Positions 1 to 8,785 of a stretch of DNA of 55,478 nucleotides are shown here, piece after piece. The stretch comes from Chitinophaga pinensis. GTDB lineage: Bacteria > Bacteroidota > Bacteroidia > 2-12-FULL-35-15. Position 1 is the first letter of the stretch. Each line of letters starts with the position of its first letter. The notes below the pieces were generated by a model. It worked only from the letters and a program-made list of their open reading frames with translations. It searched no databases and was not told the DNA's origin. The position numbers and the translations under genes are program-made. Location of the stretch: assembly GCA_945865315.1 (NCBI GenBank), contig CAMBDK010000005.1, forward strand, positions 1-55,478, written 5' to 3'.

Positions 1-1164
1 CGATATAACTAATCCAATAATACCTGAAATTATAATTAGTAATATACCCATGTATTTTTTCCATACCTGTTCCTCATTTAATAATTTATATAGAACATAA
101 GCAGCTAGGAAACTCAATGGGAAATAGCACAAGGAGGAGTAATGAACTATTTTTGTTTTTACTATACTAAATAAAATAAGTACTACCCAAAATAATATTA
201 ACATCCATAATTTAAAATGTTTTTGAAAAGGGGTGTCAGCATTAAGCTCACCCTTAGGGTTGATTAATGCTGGTAAAGCAAAAACTGATAAAGGGAAACA
301 GCCTATTAATAAAATAATCCAGTGATAATAAAATGGACCACCGTGCCCGGAATCTTCGGTGTTAAATAATCGAATTTGATAAATTATAAATTCTTTAATA
401 ATTACTAAATTACCAGTTAGAGCCAATATTACAAACCATAATAATCCAATACTAGCTACTGTAAGTGCAAAAATAATTAACTGTTTAAGTCCTAAAATAG
501 CTTGGAATTTTTTTATTACCCAAAATACTAAGAGACAAATACTGAAAATTAATATAGCAACAGGCCCTTTGGTTAAAACTCCAAGCCCAATAAATACAGC
601 TGACAACAGCAATAGTCTGGTGTTTTTTTGGTTTTTATAGCCATCTAAATTATTCGGAGCTGTTTTTTCTGTTTTTTGAACCTTAACCGGTAAATTATAA
701 TTACTAAATAATATAAAGTAATAAAATCCGCAAAAAATAAATAAGTTGAACCATGGGTCGATAATGCCGGATTTAAAATAAAAATGTGGTAAAAAGGAAC
801 CTACATAAACCAAAACCCAAATTAATCCGAATTTTTCATCAATTAATTTCCTGCCGATATTAAAGAAAACGAGTAATGAAATACACCCAGCTATTGCATT
901 GGGGATGCGCGCGGCAAATTCGTTCACTCCAAAAATATTCATTGACAATGCCTGCATCCATATAAATAGCGGTGGTTTTTCCCAGAAATATTGATAATTA
1001 ATTTTTACAGAAAAATAATCTCCAGTAACTACCATTTCTCTGGCACATTCCGCAAAATTTATTTCATCCCAATCAAATAAATGAACCGATCCTAAAAAGG
1101 GGACAAACAATAATAATGCAGCCAATACTATTAAAAAATTATATTTTAAAATGGATGATTTCAA
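1..1164 (-). CDS. Partial glycosyltransferase family 39 / ArnT-like membrane protein (3' end beyond window start, TTG start likely)
   Basis: Reverse-strand reading frame open to window edge, includes LFDWDEINFAECAREMVVTGDYFSVKINYQYFWEKPPLFIWMQALSMNIFGVNEFAARIPNAIAG, typical of PMT/ArnT-like glycosyltransferases. Confidence 0.8.
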   Translation of the reverse strand, partial: MKSSILKYNFLIVLAALLLFVPFLGSVHLFDWDEINFAECAREMVVTGDYFSVKINYQYFWEKPPLFIWMQALSMNIFGVNEFAARIPNAIAGCISLLVFFNIGRKLIDEKFGLIWVLVYVGSFLPHFYFKSGIIDPWFNLFIFCGFYYFILFSNYNLPVKVQKTEKTAPNNLDGYKNQKNTRLLLLSAVFIGLGVLTKGPVAILIFSICLLVFWVIKKFQAILGLKQLIIFALTVASIGLLWFVILALTGNLVIIKEFIIYQIRLFNTEDSGHGGPFYYHWIILLIGCFPLSVFALPALINPKGELNADTPFQKHFKLWMLILFWVVLILFSIVKTKIVHYSSLCYFPLSFLAAYVLYKLLNEEQVWKKYMGILLIIISGIIGLVIS

Positions 1165-1315
1165 TTTTATGTATGTTTTTTTAAAATTTTAAAAGCAATG
1201 ATTAATTCAACTTAGGAATATAGACATAAAATAAGTTGAGTGTTTTTCACATCTAAAATTTGGTTATTAAGATTGAAATATTGATGCTTTGTATCAATTT
1301 ATTTAAAACCTATTC

Positions 1316-1553
1316 CTTAGTGAAGTTTCCTAAATAAATCCGCAAATTAAATGTTTCAAAAACTGTGTATTTTTCTTTTGTCTTGCTACAAAAGAAACAA
1401 AAAATCCAGAACAAACGATTCCTCTCCACCTGCAGCCCTGCATCGCTTTTGTAACTTCCTCACGTGCGTTTTCATAAGGATATTTTTTGCAAAAAAATCA
1501 AATCATCTGTTTTTATTAATTTTTGTCGAAATTATTTTGAAAGCTTTACTTAG
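1316..1553 (+). repeat. Dispersed intergenic repeat, copy 1 of 3 (~240 bp)
   Basis: Near-identical to 14756-14998 and 49031-49273; core TTTCTTTTGT-CTTGCT-ACAAAAGAAA hairpin at 1372-1397. Confidence 0.9.
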
Positions 1554-1580
1554 CTGTCAATAAAATTATTTTACAAATTT

Positions 1581-2231
1581 TTATTTGCCACTAATGGATG
1601 TTATAATAGATTTTTCAATCCAATTATTATTCCATTTTTTAAAAAGGTAATAAATAACTATCGTTGTAATTACCCCGATGAGTGAACCTATAAACACATC
1701 TTCAAAAAAATGTTGTGATAAATAAATGCGTGAAATCCCTACTATTAAAGCAATAATAAAAAGTGAAAATTTAAGTAGTTTGTTTTTTACTATTAAGGAT
1801 AAAGCGAAATATAGCGAAAAGGCACAGGTGCTATGGCCAGAAGGGAAACTGTTGTATAAATAATTCTCTACTCCGGGTACAAAATATAAATCAGAAATAC
1901 CTTCGAAATATTTCTTAGGGCGCACAGCATCAGCAAATATTATATGTTTGAGAAACTGAGTGATAATAGCAGCAATAGCATTGGATACCCCCACGATGAT
2001 AGCATATTTGTATTTAACTATTAATAGAATAATTGCTATCAACGTAGCGATTAATCCATCTCCCAAATAGGTTGTATAATTAAAGAAAATGTCGAAAAAG
2101 TTGTTGTGGAATGCGTTGAAAATTAAATGCGTTTCACTTTTTGAATATATTGCCAGCAGCAATGTTCCCAAGGTAATAAATAGGGCGTATGGCAGTAAAA
2201 AAGCGGTATTGGATTTAATAATAGCTTTCAC
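1581..2231 (-). CDS. PAP2 superfamily phosphatase (membrane)
   Basis: Motifs VRPKKYF, SFPSGHS, SRIYLSQHFFEDV match the three PAP2 phosphatase motifs. Confidence 0.9.
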   Translation of the reverse strand: MKAIIKSNTAFLLPYALFITLGTLLLAIYSKSETHLIFNAFHNNFFDIFFNYTTYLGDGLIATLIAIILLIVKYKYAIIVGVSNAIAAIITQFLKHIIFADAVRPKKYFEGISDLYFVPGVENYLYNSFPSGHSTCAFSLYFALSLIVKNKLLKFSLFIIALIVGISRIYLSQHFFEDVFIGSLIGVITTIVIYYLFKKWNNNWIEKSIITSISGK

Positions 2232-2314
2232 ATTAATAAAACAAATTGAATGTTTATAGGTTCAAAAAAAATGTTTCATGCTCATTAATTAAACTTGAAA
2301 CTTTCCTACTATTT

Positions 2315-3445
2315 TTAGTAAGAACCAATAACGTGTATTAATTGATTTATCTGACTATCCCAAAGTAATTTGGATGTTTTTAAATCAGCTGCTTCGTCTG
2401 CAAAATCAGTAACCATTAGCGAAATATCACCTGTTAACTCATCTCGTTCTATGCGAAACTCAAAATAGGTGCCATCTGGTTTGTCAAGCCATTGCAGTCG
2501 AACATGTTTATCCTCTTTAAAGCTAAGTAATTTTGCTTTTTGTTTACTTCCTTCCCAAAAAAAAGTAAATATACCTTCATGAATATTTACATCATCAGCA
2601 AACCATTCTGATAATCCACTTGGGGATGTTAAAAACTCATATAATATCCCAGGTGATGTATGCATTACATACTCTAGTTCGAATTTTCCTTTAGGTTCTT
2701 TTTTCGGTACTAATGTATTTTTTTTGTTCGAATCTATTAATTTCGCTACAGTTAACGAAGTCATTGGATTAGTAAACGTTCTTAATTGCTTAGGGGTTTT
2801 TGGTGGTTTTTTTAAACGTTTTGTACTATTAATAAGCTGTTCTATCAATAAATCGTTTTCTACGATAGGCTCATCATCATCCTCGTTTTTCTTTTTAGGC
2901 TTTCTTCCCCCTTTTGATTTTTTTGCCGGTTTTTTTATTTCGTCAGAAAAACTAAAATTATCCTCGTCTTGAAATTTATCTTTTTTATCTTTTTTTTCTT
3001 TTTTGGCTACTTTTTCAATTTTGGGGACCTTAGTAATTTTTACGGCCTTCAATTGTTCTAGTTTTTTTAGAGCTTTTTTTTCAGCCTTCCCTGTATTTTT
3101 GTCAACAGTCTTTTTATCGCTTGCTTTATCTGCCTTACTTGCTTTTTTTGTTTTCTCCTTGGTAGTTATTTTTTTAACTTTTACAGGAATTAAAGGTTTA
3201 GTAAGTTTGTTTTTTAAAGCTTTTTTTTCTGGCTTAGTAGTTTTTTTTGCAATTACTTTTATCTTCTGAGACTTTAATGGGAGTTTAGGAGTTTTTTTTC
3301 TTGAAGCTAGAACAACTTTATTTTCTACCTTTTTAGATACTGCTTTCGGTTTTTCTTTTTTGATAGCAATCTTTGCCTTTGCCTTTACCTTTGTATTTTT
3401 AACAATTTTTTTCACCTTCTGAATTATATTTTGCTTCTTGCTCAT
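2315..3445 (-). CDS. START-like (AHSA1-type) domain protein with long Lys/Ala-rich histone-H1-like N-terminal tail
   Basis: C-terminus GKFELEYVMHTSPGILYEFLTSPSGLSEWFADDV...LLWDSQINQLIHVIGSY is the Bacteroidota START-like domain; residues ~1-250 are Lys-rich low complexity. Confidence 0.85.
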   Translation of the reverse strand: MSKKQNIIQKVKKIVKNTKVKAKAKIAIKKEKPKAVSKKVENKVVLASRKKTPKLPLKSQKIKVIAKKTTKPEKKALKNKLTKPLIPVKVKKITTKEKTKKASKADKASDKKTVDKNTGKAEKKALKKLEQLKAVKITKVPKIEKVAKKEKKDKKDKFQDEDNFSFSDEIKKPAKKSKGGRKPKKKNEDDDEPIVENDLLIEQLINSTKRLKKPPKTPKQLRTFTNPMTSLTVAKLIDSNKKNTLVPKKEPKGKFELEYVMHTSPGILYEFLTSPSGLSEWFADDVNIHEGIFTFFWEGSKQKAKLLSFKEDKHVRLQWLDKPDGTYFEFRIERDELTGDISLMVTDFADEAADLKTSKLLWDSQINQLIHVIGSY

Positions 3446-3559
3446 TTTTAATTGTATTTTTCAAAGAATTTTCCGCAATATATAAATAAAATATCATTAT
3501 TCAAGGAATTCAATTTGTTAAAAAAACACAAAAGCTATTTTATATGACTAAAGAAAGCT

Positions 3560-3568
3560 TATATTTGC
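3560..3568 (+). promoter_or_regulatory. Putative Bacteroidota -7 element (TATATTTGC) for tRNA-Met
   Basis: TAnnTTTG-type box 18 bp upstream of tRNA start. Confidence 0.55.
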
Positions 3569-3585
3569 GCCCTTAATATTTTTAT

Positions 3586-3659
3586 GGCGAGGTAGCTCAG
3601 ATGGTTAGAGCACAGGATTCATAACCCTGAGGTCAGGGGTTCAACTCCCCTTTTCGCTA
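3586..3659 (+). tRNA. tRNA-Met (anticodon CAT), no encoded CCA
   Basis: Cloverleaf readable: GGCGAGG TA GCTC..., anticodon arm CAGGATTCATAACCCTG, T-arm AGGGGTTCAACTCCCCT, acceptor TTTCGCT + A (G-U pairs in the acceptor). Confidence 0.93.
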
Positions 3660-3664
3660 CTCCT

Positions 3665-3692
3665 AAAACCCCTGAAATGTCAGGGGTTTTTT
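3665..3692 (+). terminator. Rho-independent terminator of tRNA-Met
   Basis: Perfect 11-bp stem AAAACCCCTGA / TCAGGGGTTTT with AATG loop, followed by T-run. Confidence 0.85.
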
Positions 3693-4102
3693 ATTTTTAA
3701 GGGTTTCGAAAATGCTGAAATTTAGTCTTGGGAGTCGCTTTGGGAGTCGCTTTTATTTCAGTAATTTCACGTTTTTGAGCATGAAAAAAGTTTGAAATGG
3801 GCGCAGAAAATTGCATGTTTTTTTACTTAAAACATTACACTCTTTTGGTATGAAGTTACGATTTGCCGGATTCTCGTTCGAATTAGGTTGAAAACATAAT
3901 TAGCGTATTTATCCAAAAAGGCTGAATAAATACTCCTGCTTATATTGTAGAGATTTTGAGAAAAACGGAATATATGTTATAAATATAATTATCATATTTA
4001 TTAATAAATATTGATAATTGTAATGAAAGGGGGGGGGGGTATTGCATATACCGTTTAAATTGACCACCTTACGGGTTCGTATTTACTGCTTTTTGTTACT
4101 GC

Positions 4103-4262
4103 TGATTTCAAATTGTCGGGCACAACTTAGCGGCTTTACCCGAAGGGAAAGATATTGCCGAAGCTATCAATAACGCCATGAAAATGCTTGAGAGAGCTAT
4201 TTTCTGAAGAAAAATATCAAGATGTCAAAGAACCTATATATAATCAGTTGAAAATGTTCTAA
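4103..4262 (+). pseudogene. Frameshifted coding remnant (possibly N6-DNA-methylase/HsdM-like, tentative)
   Basis: Frame 1: FQIVGHNLAALPEGKDIAEAINNAMKMLERAIF*, continued after a +1 shift by SEEKYQDVKEPIYNQLKMF*. Confidence 0.35.
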
Positions 4263-4323
4263 TTAAGACGCAACGCTAGTGATTTATCATTTAAAAAAAT
4301 CACACAGAATTTAAGCTTTCAAT

Positions 4324-5022
4324 TCAGCTAATTTTATAATTACAAAATGCTGTCAGGATTTCAAGGATTCGATTTTTTCTAAAAATTTGATCAGATTGCT
4401 CTACATTTCCAAGCAAAGCCTCTTCAAATAAATTCTTCTTTAATAAAAAAGAAAATTCCTTTTTAAGATATGCTTTAACTTCATTATCAGCATCCATAAG
4501 TTCTTGTAATACTCCGTCACGATTATCTAAAACAAATATTATGTCCTCTAAATCATGACTTCCTAATAGATCACCCTTTCCGCGTGTTTTAAAAGCCTCC
4601 AGCTTTGAAGCAATAAAATAACTTGAAGAAAATATTCGGATTGATTGTTTATCTGTCAATGAATGTTCTAAAGAATACTTTACTCCATCAACATACCAGC
4701 GATTGCTAAATCCTAAAACAGATGGATCAATAGGCATGAAATCCACTTTTAAATCTTGGTACAAAAAGCGTGAAATAATTGGCGCTGTTGTATCATTTTT
4801 AAAACCTAATTGCAATAATCTTTCCTGCATTTTATAAAAATCTGCTGTTGAAACTAACTCAACAACAACATCTACATCGTCAGTCACTCTAACTGTAACA
4901 GCCAATGGCCTGGATGCATATAAGCTAACTGTTGCCCCTCCAACAAAAACAATTTTCTCTTTCCATTCTTCTAATACTGTCGCAACGGCTCTTAGCCTTA
5001 AAATGTTTGTATGGTGATTCAT
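4324..5022 (-). CDS. Nucleotidyltransferase, AbiEii/MNT-like toxin candidate
   Basis: VGGATVSLY...TDDVDVVVE nucleotidyltransferase core; overlaps upstream HTH gene by 4 nt (ATGA). Confidence 0.7.
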   Translation of the reverse strand: MNHHTNILRLRAVATVLEEWKEKIVFVGGATVSLYASRPLAVTVRVTDDVDVVVELVSTADFYKMQERLLQLGFKNDTTAPIISRFLYQDLKVDFMPIDPSVLGFSNRWYVDGVKYSLEHSLTDKQSIRIFSSSYFIASKLEAFKTRGKGDLLGSHDLEDIIFVLDNRDGVLQELMDADNEVKAYLKKEFSFLLKKNLFEEALLGNVEQSDQIFRKNRILEILTAFCNYKIS

Positions 5023-5543
5023 CCTAATATTCTTTTTTTAAGTTCAATTGCTGCCATTTTTTTTTCTCTCGCTCTTCCAACTCTTAACGCATCTGATAAT
5101 GCAAGTAATTCATATAAATTTTTATCCTCTTTTGCTGCTTTTATTTGTCCGGGGTGAAAAGGTTCTATCTTTTGACCTCGCACTTTCCCTTCTTTAGCAT
5201 CTTGCCAAACAAACAATTCACTATTCTTAAACTCTTTGTTTAAAGGTGGTGCGGAATGGGCAGTAGGAATTCCTGGAACCATAGCTCCCGGTTGTTGCGG
5301 AAAAACAAATGGAAGTCCGTAAATTAAAAAATCATAAATGACTTTTCTCATCGGAGTTTTTTTATCCTCTGCAATTAGTCCCGCCATAGCAGAACGATTA
5401 ATAGACTCGCTTACTTCTGAAGAGCTTATCCCTAGTTGAATACTTAAATCCTTAAGCAGAAAAGGTTCTTTTCCGAAAGATATGATTTTCAATAATATTA
5501 CTATGTCTTGTGGACGCATTCCACTATGTTTTTTCATTTTCAA
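5019..5543 (-). CDS. Winged-helix DNA-binding protein, AbiEi-like/antitoxin candidate
   Basis: N-terminal HTH: FLLKDLSIQLGISSSEVSESINRSAMAGLI; first gene of operon with nucleotidyltransferase. Confidence 0.65.
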   Translation of the reverse strand: MKMKKHSGMRPQDIVILLKIISFGKEPFLLKDLSIQLGISSSEVSESINRSAMAGLIAEDKKTPMRKVIYDFLIYGLPFVFPQQPGAMVPGIPTAHSAPPLNKEFKNSELFVWQDAKEGKVRGQKIEPFHPGQIKAAKEDKNLYELLALSDALRVGRAREKKMAAIELKKRILG

Positions 5544-5558
5544 TTGTTTTATATCTTG

Positions 5559-5575
5559 ATTCGCGATTCGCGAAT
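5559..5575. promoter_or_regulatory. 17-bp perfect palindromic operator ATTCGCGA-T-TCGCGAAT
   Basis: 8-bp arms around 1-nt spacer, between the HTH start codon (5543) and a TATATTTGC -7 box (5583-5591, minus strand). Confidence 0.7.
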
Positions 5576-5841
5576 TGAGAGTGCAAATATAATTCTAATT
5601 TTATAATATCCAAAAAAAACTTACCTTGGATGGAAATTTCACCTGGAAAGTAGTAAAAAAAACATGGTATATTTGAGCAGTTCTTTTAAATCTGAATTTG
5701 AAATTCAAAACTTGTTCAAATTTCTCACTCAAAAAAAGGAGTCGCTTTGGTAGTCGCTTTTTGGCTTATTTTTGTCCTGAAAGTGACTTTTTGGTCATCC
5801 GAAAGCATTGCTTTTGCTGCAAAGTAGCTTTTAAAATACTT

Positions 5842-5935
5842 TTCATAACCCTGAGGTCAGGGGTTCAACTCCCCTTTTCGCTACTCAAAACCGCTGATAT
5901 TCAGGGTTTTTTTATTTTTAAGGGTTTCGAAAATG
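5842..5935 (+). repeat. Duplicated tRNA-Met 3' half plus terminator-like hairpin (att-site-like)
   Basis: TTCATAACCCTGAGGTCAGGGGTTCAACTCCCCTTTTCGCTACTC identical to tRNA-Met 3' part; terminator-like hairpin also duplicated with divergence. Confidence 0.9.
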
Positions 5936-6182
5936 GTCCATTTTGCATTTTGGTGGCATATTTGGTCGCATATTTTTACAAAATTCATGTTTTTTTAATC
6001 ATAAAAAAAGACTCCCAAATGAGCCTTTCTTATCTGTATTTTCTGACGATTTTTTTTGGTATAATAGACAAAAGTAATGGTTTTTTCAACCATTTTTTCT
6101 CCATGTGGACAAAAGTAATGGTGTGTTTTTTGGATAAAAATCTGCTTTGGTGCTACACTTCCATTTACAACAAAATGAAGAA

Positions 6183-7139
6183 TTACATGTCAACTTTTTT
6201 CAAATTCCCGGTCTTATCGATTATATAAAATAATTTATCCTGTTTCTTTTCTTCTTCTTTTTTAATTTTTTCTCTCAGTTCTTCTTCTGTAGCTGTTTTA
6301 TTGTAGCTATAATTTAATTGATAATAGAATTGAATTACAGGACTCGTTTTTCCAGCATTAAAAACAAAATCTGCATCCTTTAAATTATAATTAAAATAAT
6401 TATCCACGTCTACCTTTCTTTCCATATTAATTGTAGAGTTTTGTGAAATATTGTGTTTATAAAGGCTTGAGTTTAAAATGTAAGATTTCAAATAATGTTC
6501 ACTTGGATATAATACATCCTTAAATTTTGTTAAAGCGATTTTTCCATGCGTAAAAGTCCAACCAATATCTGAACATAACTTTTTCTTCATTTCTAATATC
6601 TGCACTGTTTTTTTAGATAAACTATCATAGATAACTTTCGAATTCTCAAGATATGCTTGCGCATCGATAAGATCGTATATACCAAATTCTAAACAAATTT
6701 TAGATAAATTTCGAATGGAGGAAATATCCTTAATATCGAATGTTATGTTTTCTACAATTTTATAGCCTATGGGTATAGAATCATTATGAATAAAATCAAA
6801 TATGGGGTCTATGGAAATCACATCCACAACCACATTTTTTTTGGACAAATGAATGTCATTCACCTTATCGATTAAATCATCTATCTTTTTGTTCATCTTA
6901 GCTTCTACATCATTTACCGAGTTGGCAATAAAAGAAGTAGTATAAGTGATATGGTATCCATCAGGTACAGCATTATAAATAACTTGGGTAATAATTGAAA
7001 TGCTATTTTCAGTTGCTATAATTTCAAAGTCATTCTTAAAAAAAGTTTTGTTTCGTTCCTGGTTAAATTTTTTATTTACTACTTGGCTATTTACGCTAAT
7101 CGTGATTAGCATTACAAGAAAAACAGATAGATTTTTCAT
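6183..7139 (-). CDS. Secreted SIMPL (DUF541)-like protein
   Basis: Signal peptide MKNLSVFLVMLITISVNSQ; SIMPL-like alternation around YKIVENITFDIKDISSIRNLSKICLEFGIYDLIDAQAYLENSKVIYDSLSKKTVQ. Confidence 0.5.
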   Translation of the reverse strand: MKNLSVFLVMLITISVNSQVVNKKFNQERNKTFFKNDFEIIATENSISIITQVIYNAVPDGYHITYTTSFIANSVNDVEAKMNKKIDDLIDKVNDIHLSKKNVVVDVISIDPIFDFIHNDSIPIGYKIVENITFDIKDISSIRNLSKICLEFGIYDLIDAQAYLENSKVIYDSLSKKTVQILEMKKKLCSDIGWTFTHGKIALTKFKDVLYPSEHYLKSYILNSSLYKHNISQNSTINMERKVDVDNYFNYNLKDADFVFNAGKTSPVIQFYYQLNYSYNKTATEEELREKIKKEEEKKQDKLFYIIDKTGNLKKVDM

Positions 7140-7186
7140 ATTTTTTATATTTATAGATTAATACTAATTTTTCATTTTTTATCTTC

Positions 7187-8785
7187 TTACCTTATTATCT
7201 TAAACATCAAACTACCCAAGAGCAAGGTTTTTTTATCCGGTCCTACAGAATTAATGTTGGAAAAAATAATTTTATCCCCTCTTTTAATTTTCCCAAACCT
7301 TGTTTTCATTTCACTACTGAATGAATTTCCTACTATGTGAAATTCTTCTGAAATACCAGCAGATATTATTGACAGATCGAAAGAGACCACTCTGCAATCG
7401 GCTTTGAATTCGAAATTTTGATAAAAAGCTGTCAAACCAAGCTGTGCTTTGAGCTCTCCTTTTGTTACACTACCGTCTGAAATCTGGTTTGCGAAACGTG
7501 CGGTTCCTTTAGGTATATTTTTAACCCGGAATGTGGATGTTCCCATATTCCTTACTTCTCCGTTTTCCATTTTTGCAACTACAGATATATTGGCTTGTGG
7601 ACCATTCATCACATTTACATTAAATTTCCCATTTCCTAAGGGTGCAATTGTTCCATTGTTAATAGAAACCTTTAAACGATCATTGGGAATTCCCGGTACA
7701 GAAACAGAAACAGGGTTATCAAGTCCAGCATAAAAAACATTCATATTGTCGGCTGAAACCGTTAATGCCGGACGAGCAACAATGTATTCAGATTTAAAAG
7801 GAAAGACCATTTCTTTGCCTGAAGGTGCCACCACTTTTATAGTACCGGAATAACTCACCAAGCCCTCTCTGGTAGTACTAACATTATATTTACCCAAACC
7901 GCTTTCAACTGTTAACTTATTCGATACACCATCGAATGAGGAAGTGGTTTCGTTATAATTACCTACTTCAATCTCCGGATTTTTTGTTTTGTTAAAAGCC
8001 GCTAGAAACAGATCTGCTTTATATTCTTCTCCCAATAAAATATAATTGCTTTGAGGGATAACTTTGGCTGCGATGGTATCAAATTTCATACTTCCTTCAT
8101 CCACCTGTTTCAGCAAATAATCAACAATCGTAGCTTCTGAATTCTTCACATCATTACTGAACTTGGATAATATAGTGATACAAGCTACCAAAGGCCGGTT
8201 AAAAAAATTATATACCTCCCAGTTCTCATTATTATCATTTTTAGGAGGGTAGGCTGCATTGATATCGATCTCTACCTTTTTTTTATCAATCGGCAATATA
8301 TAGTTGGACAGCAGTTTTTCATAGGCTATCAATTTATTCTTCAGGTCACGGGATGCGCCATTCGATCCATCTTCCGAACTTCCTATCATGATGTTCGTAG
8401 GGATATCATAATTATCCTTGCCATTTATATTGGCCATTTGAAGGGTGTCTGCAACTTGTATGGTAACACCTTCCGTTTCCGCAATAAGTTTTACTTTCAG
8501 TTCGTTGATATACTTTATTAAATTTTTCGCTTGCTTTTTTACATTTTGTGCTTTTTCCCAGTTGGACGAAACACGAACAGGATCCACGCTTTTTGCCAGG
8601 TCGAATTGCGCATACAGATCATCATTTCGATTAGCGAAATTTTTATTGGTATTTTCTAATCCTTTATTAACCACTATAAATGCATCCAATACATCCTTTG
8701 AAATGTTTAATGCTAATAATGCGGTTAAGATCAAGTACATCATACCGATCATCTTCTGGCGTGGGGTGTTTTTGCTTCCTGACAT
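7187..8785 (-). CDS. gldM: PorM/GldM family gliding motility / T9SS motor protein homologue
   Basis: N-terminus TPRQKMIGMMYLILTALLALNISKDVLDAFIVVNKGLENTNKNF is the PorM/GldM signature. Confidence 0.85.
   Translation of the reverse strand: MSGSKNTPRQKMIGMMYLILTALLALNISKDVLDAFIVVNKGLENTNKNFANRNDDLYAQFDLAKSVDPVRVSSNWEKAQNVKKQAKNLIKYINELKVKLIAETEGVTIQVADTLQMANINGKDNYDIPTNIMIGSSEDGSNGASRDLKNKLIAYEKLLSNYILPIDKKKVEIDINAAYPPKNDNNENWEVYNFFNRPLVACITILSKFSNDVKNSEATIVDYLLKQVDEGSMKFDTIAAKVIPQSNYILLGEEYKADLFLAAFNKTKNPEIEVGNYNETTSSFDGVSNKLTVESGLGKYNVSTTREGLVSYSGTIKVVAPSGKEMVFPFKSEYIVARPALTVSADNMNVFYAGLDNPVSVSVPGIPNDRLKVSINNGTIAPLGNGKFNVNVMNGPQANISVVAKMENGEVRNMGTSTFRVKNIPKGTARFANQISDGSVTKGELKAQLGLTAFYQNFEFKADCRVVSFDLSIISAGISEEFHIVGNSFSSEMKTRFGKIKRGDKIIFSNINSVGPDKKTLLLGSLMFKIIR

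Larger units (their letters stand above)
3618..5935. mobile_element. Putative tRNA-Met-anchored integrated element (decayed), bounded by direct repeats of the tRNA 3' part plus terminator
   Basis: 3618-3714 is repeated at 5842-5935; matching tandem 12-bp motifs (GGGAGTCGCTTT x2) just inside both ends; no intact integrase seen. Confidence 0.7.

Noticed and set aside
1351-1563. 70-aa ORF
   Set aside because: Lies inside dispersed repeat copy 1; the frame is not preserved in copies 2 and 3.
2724-3269. Plus-strand ORFs opposite the Lys-rich gene
   Set aside because: Phe/Leu-rich shadow ORFs created by the complementary strand of Lys codons.
5698-6228. 176-aa plus-strand ORF
   Set aside because: Runs straight through the duplicated tRNA fragment and terminator-like hairpin; composition looks non-coding and it overlaps the 3' end of the 6183-7139 gene.
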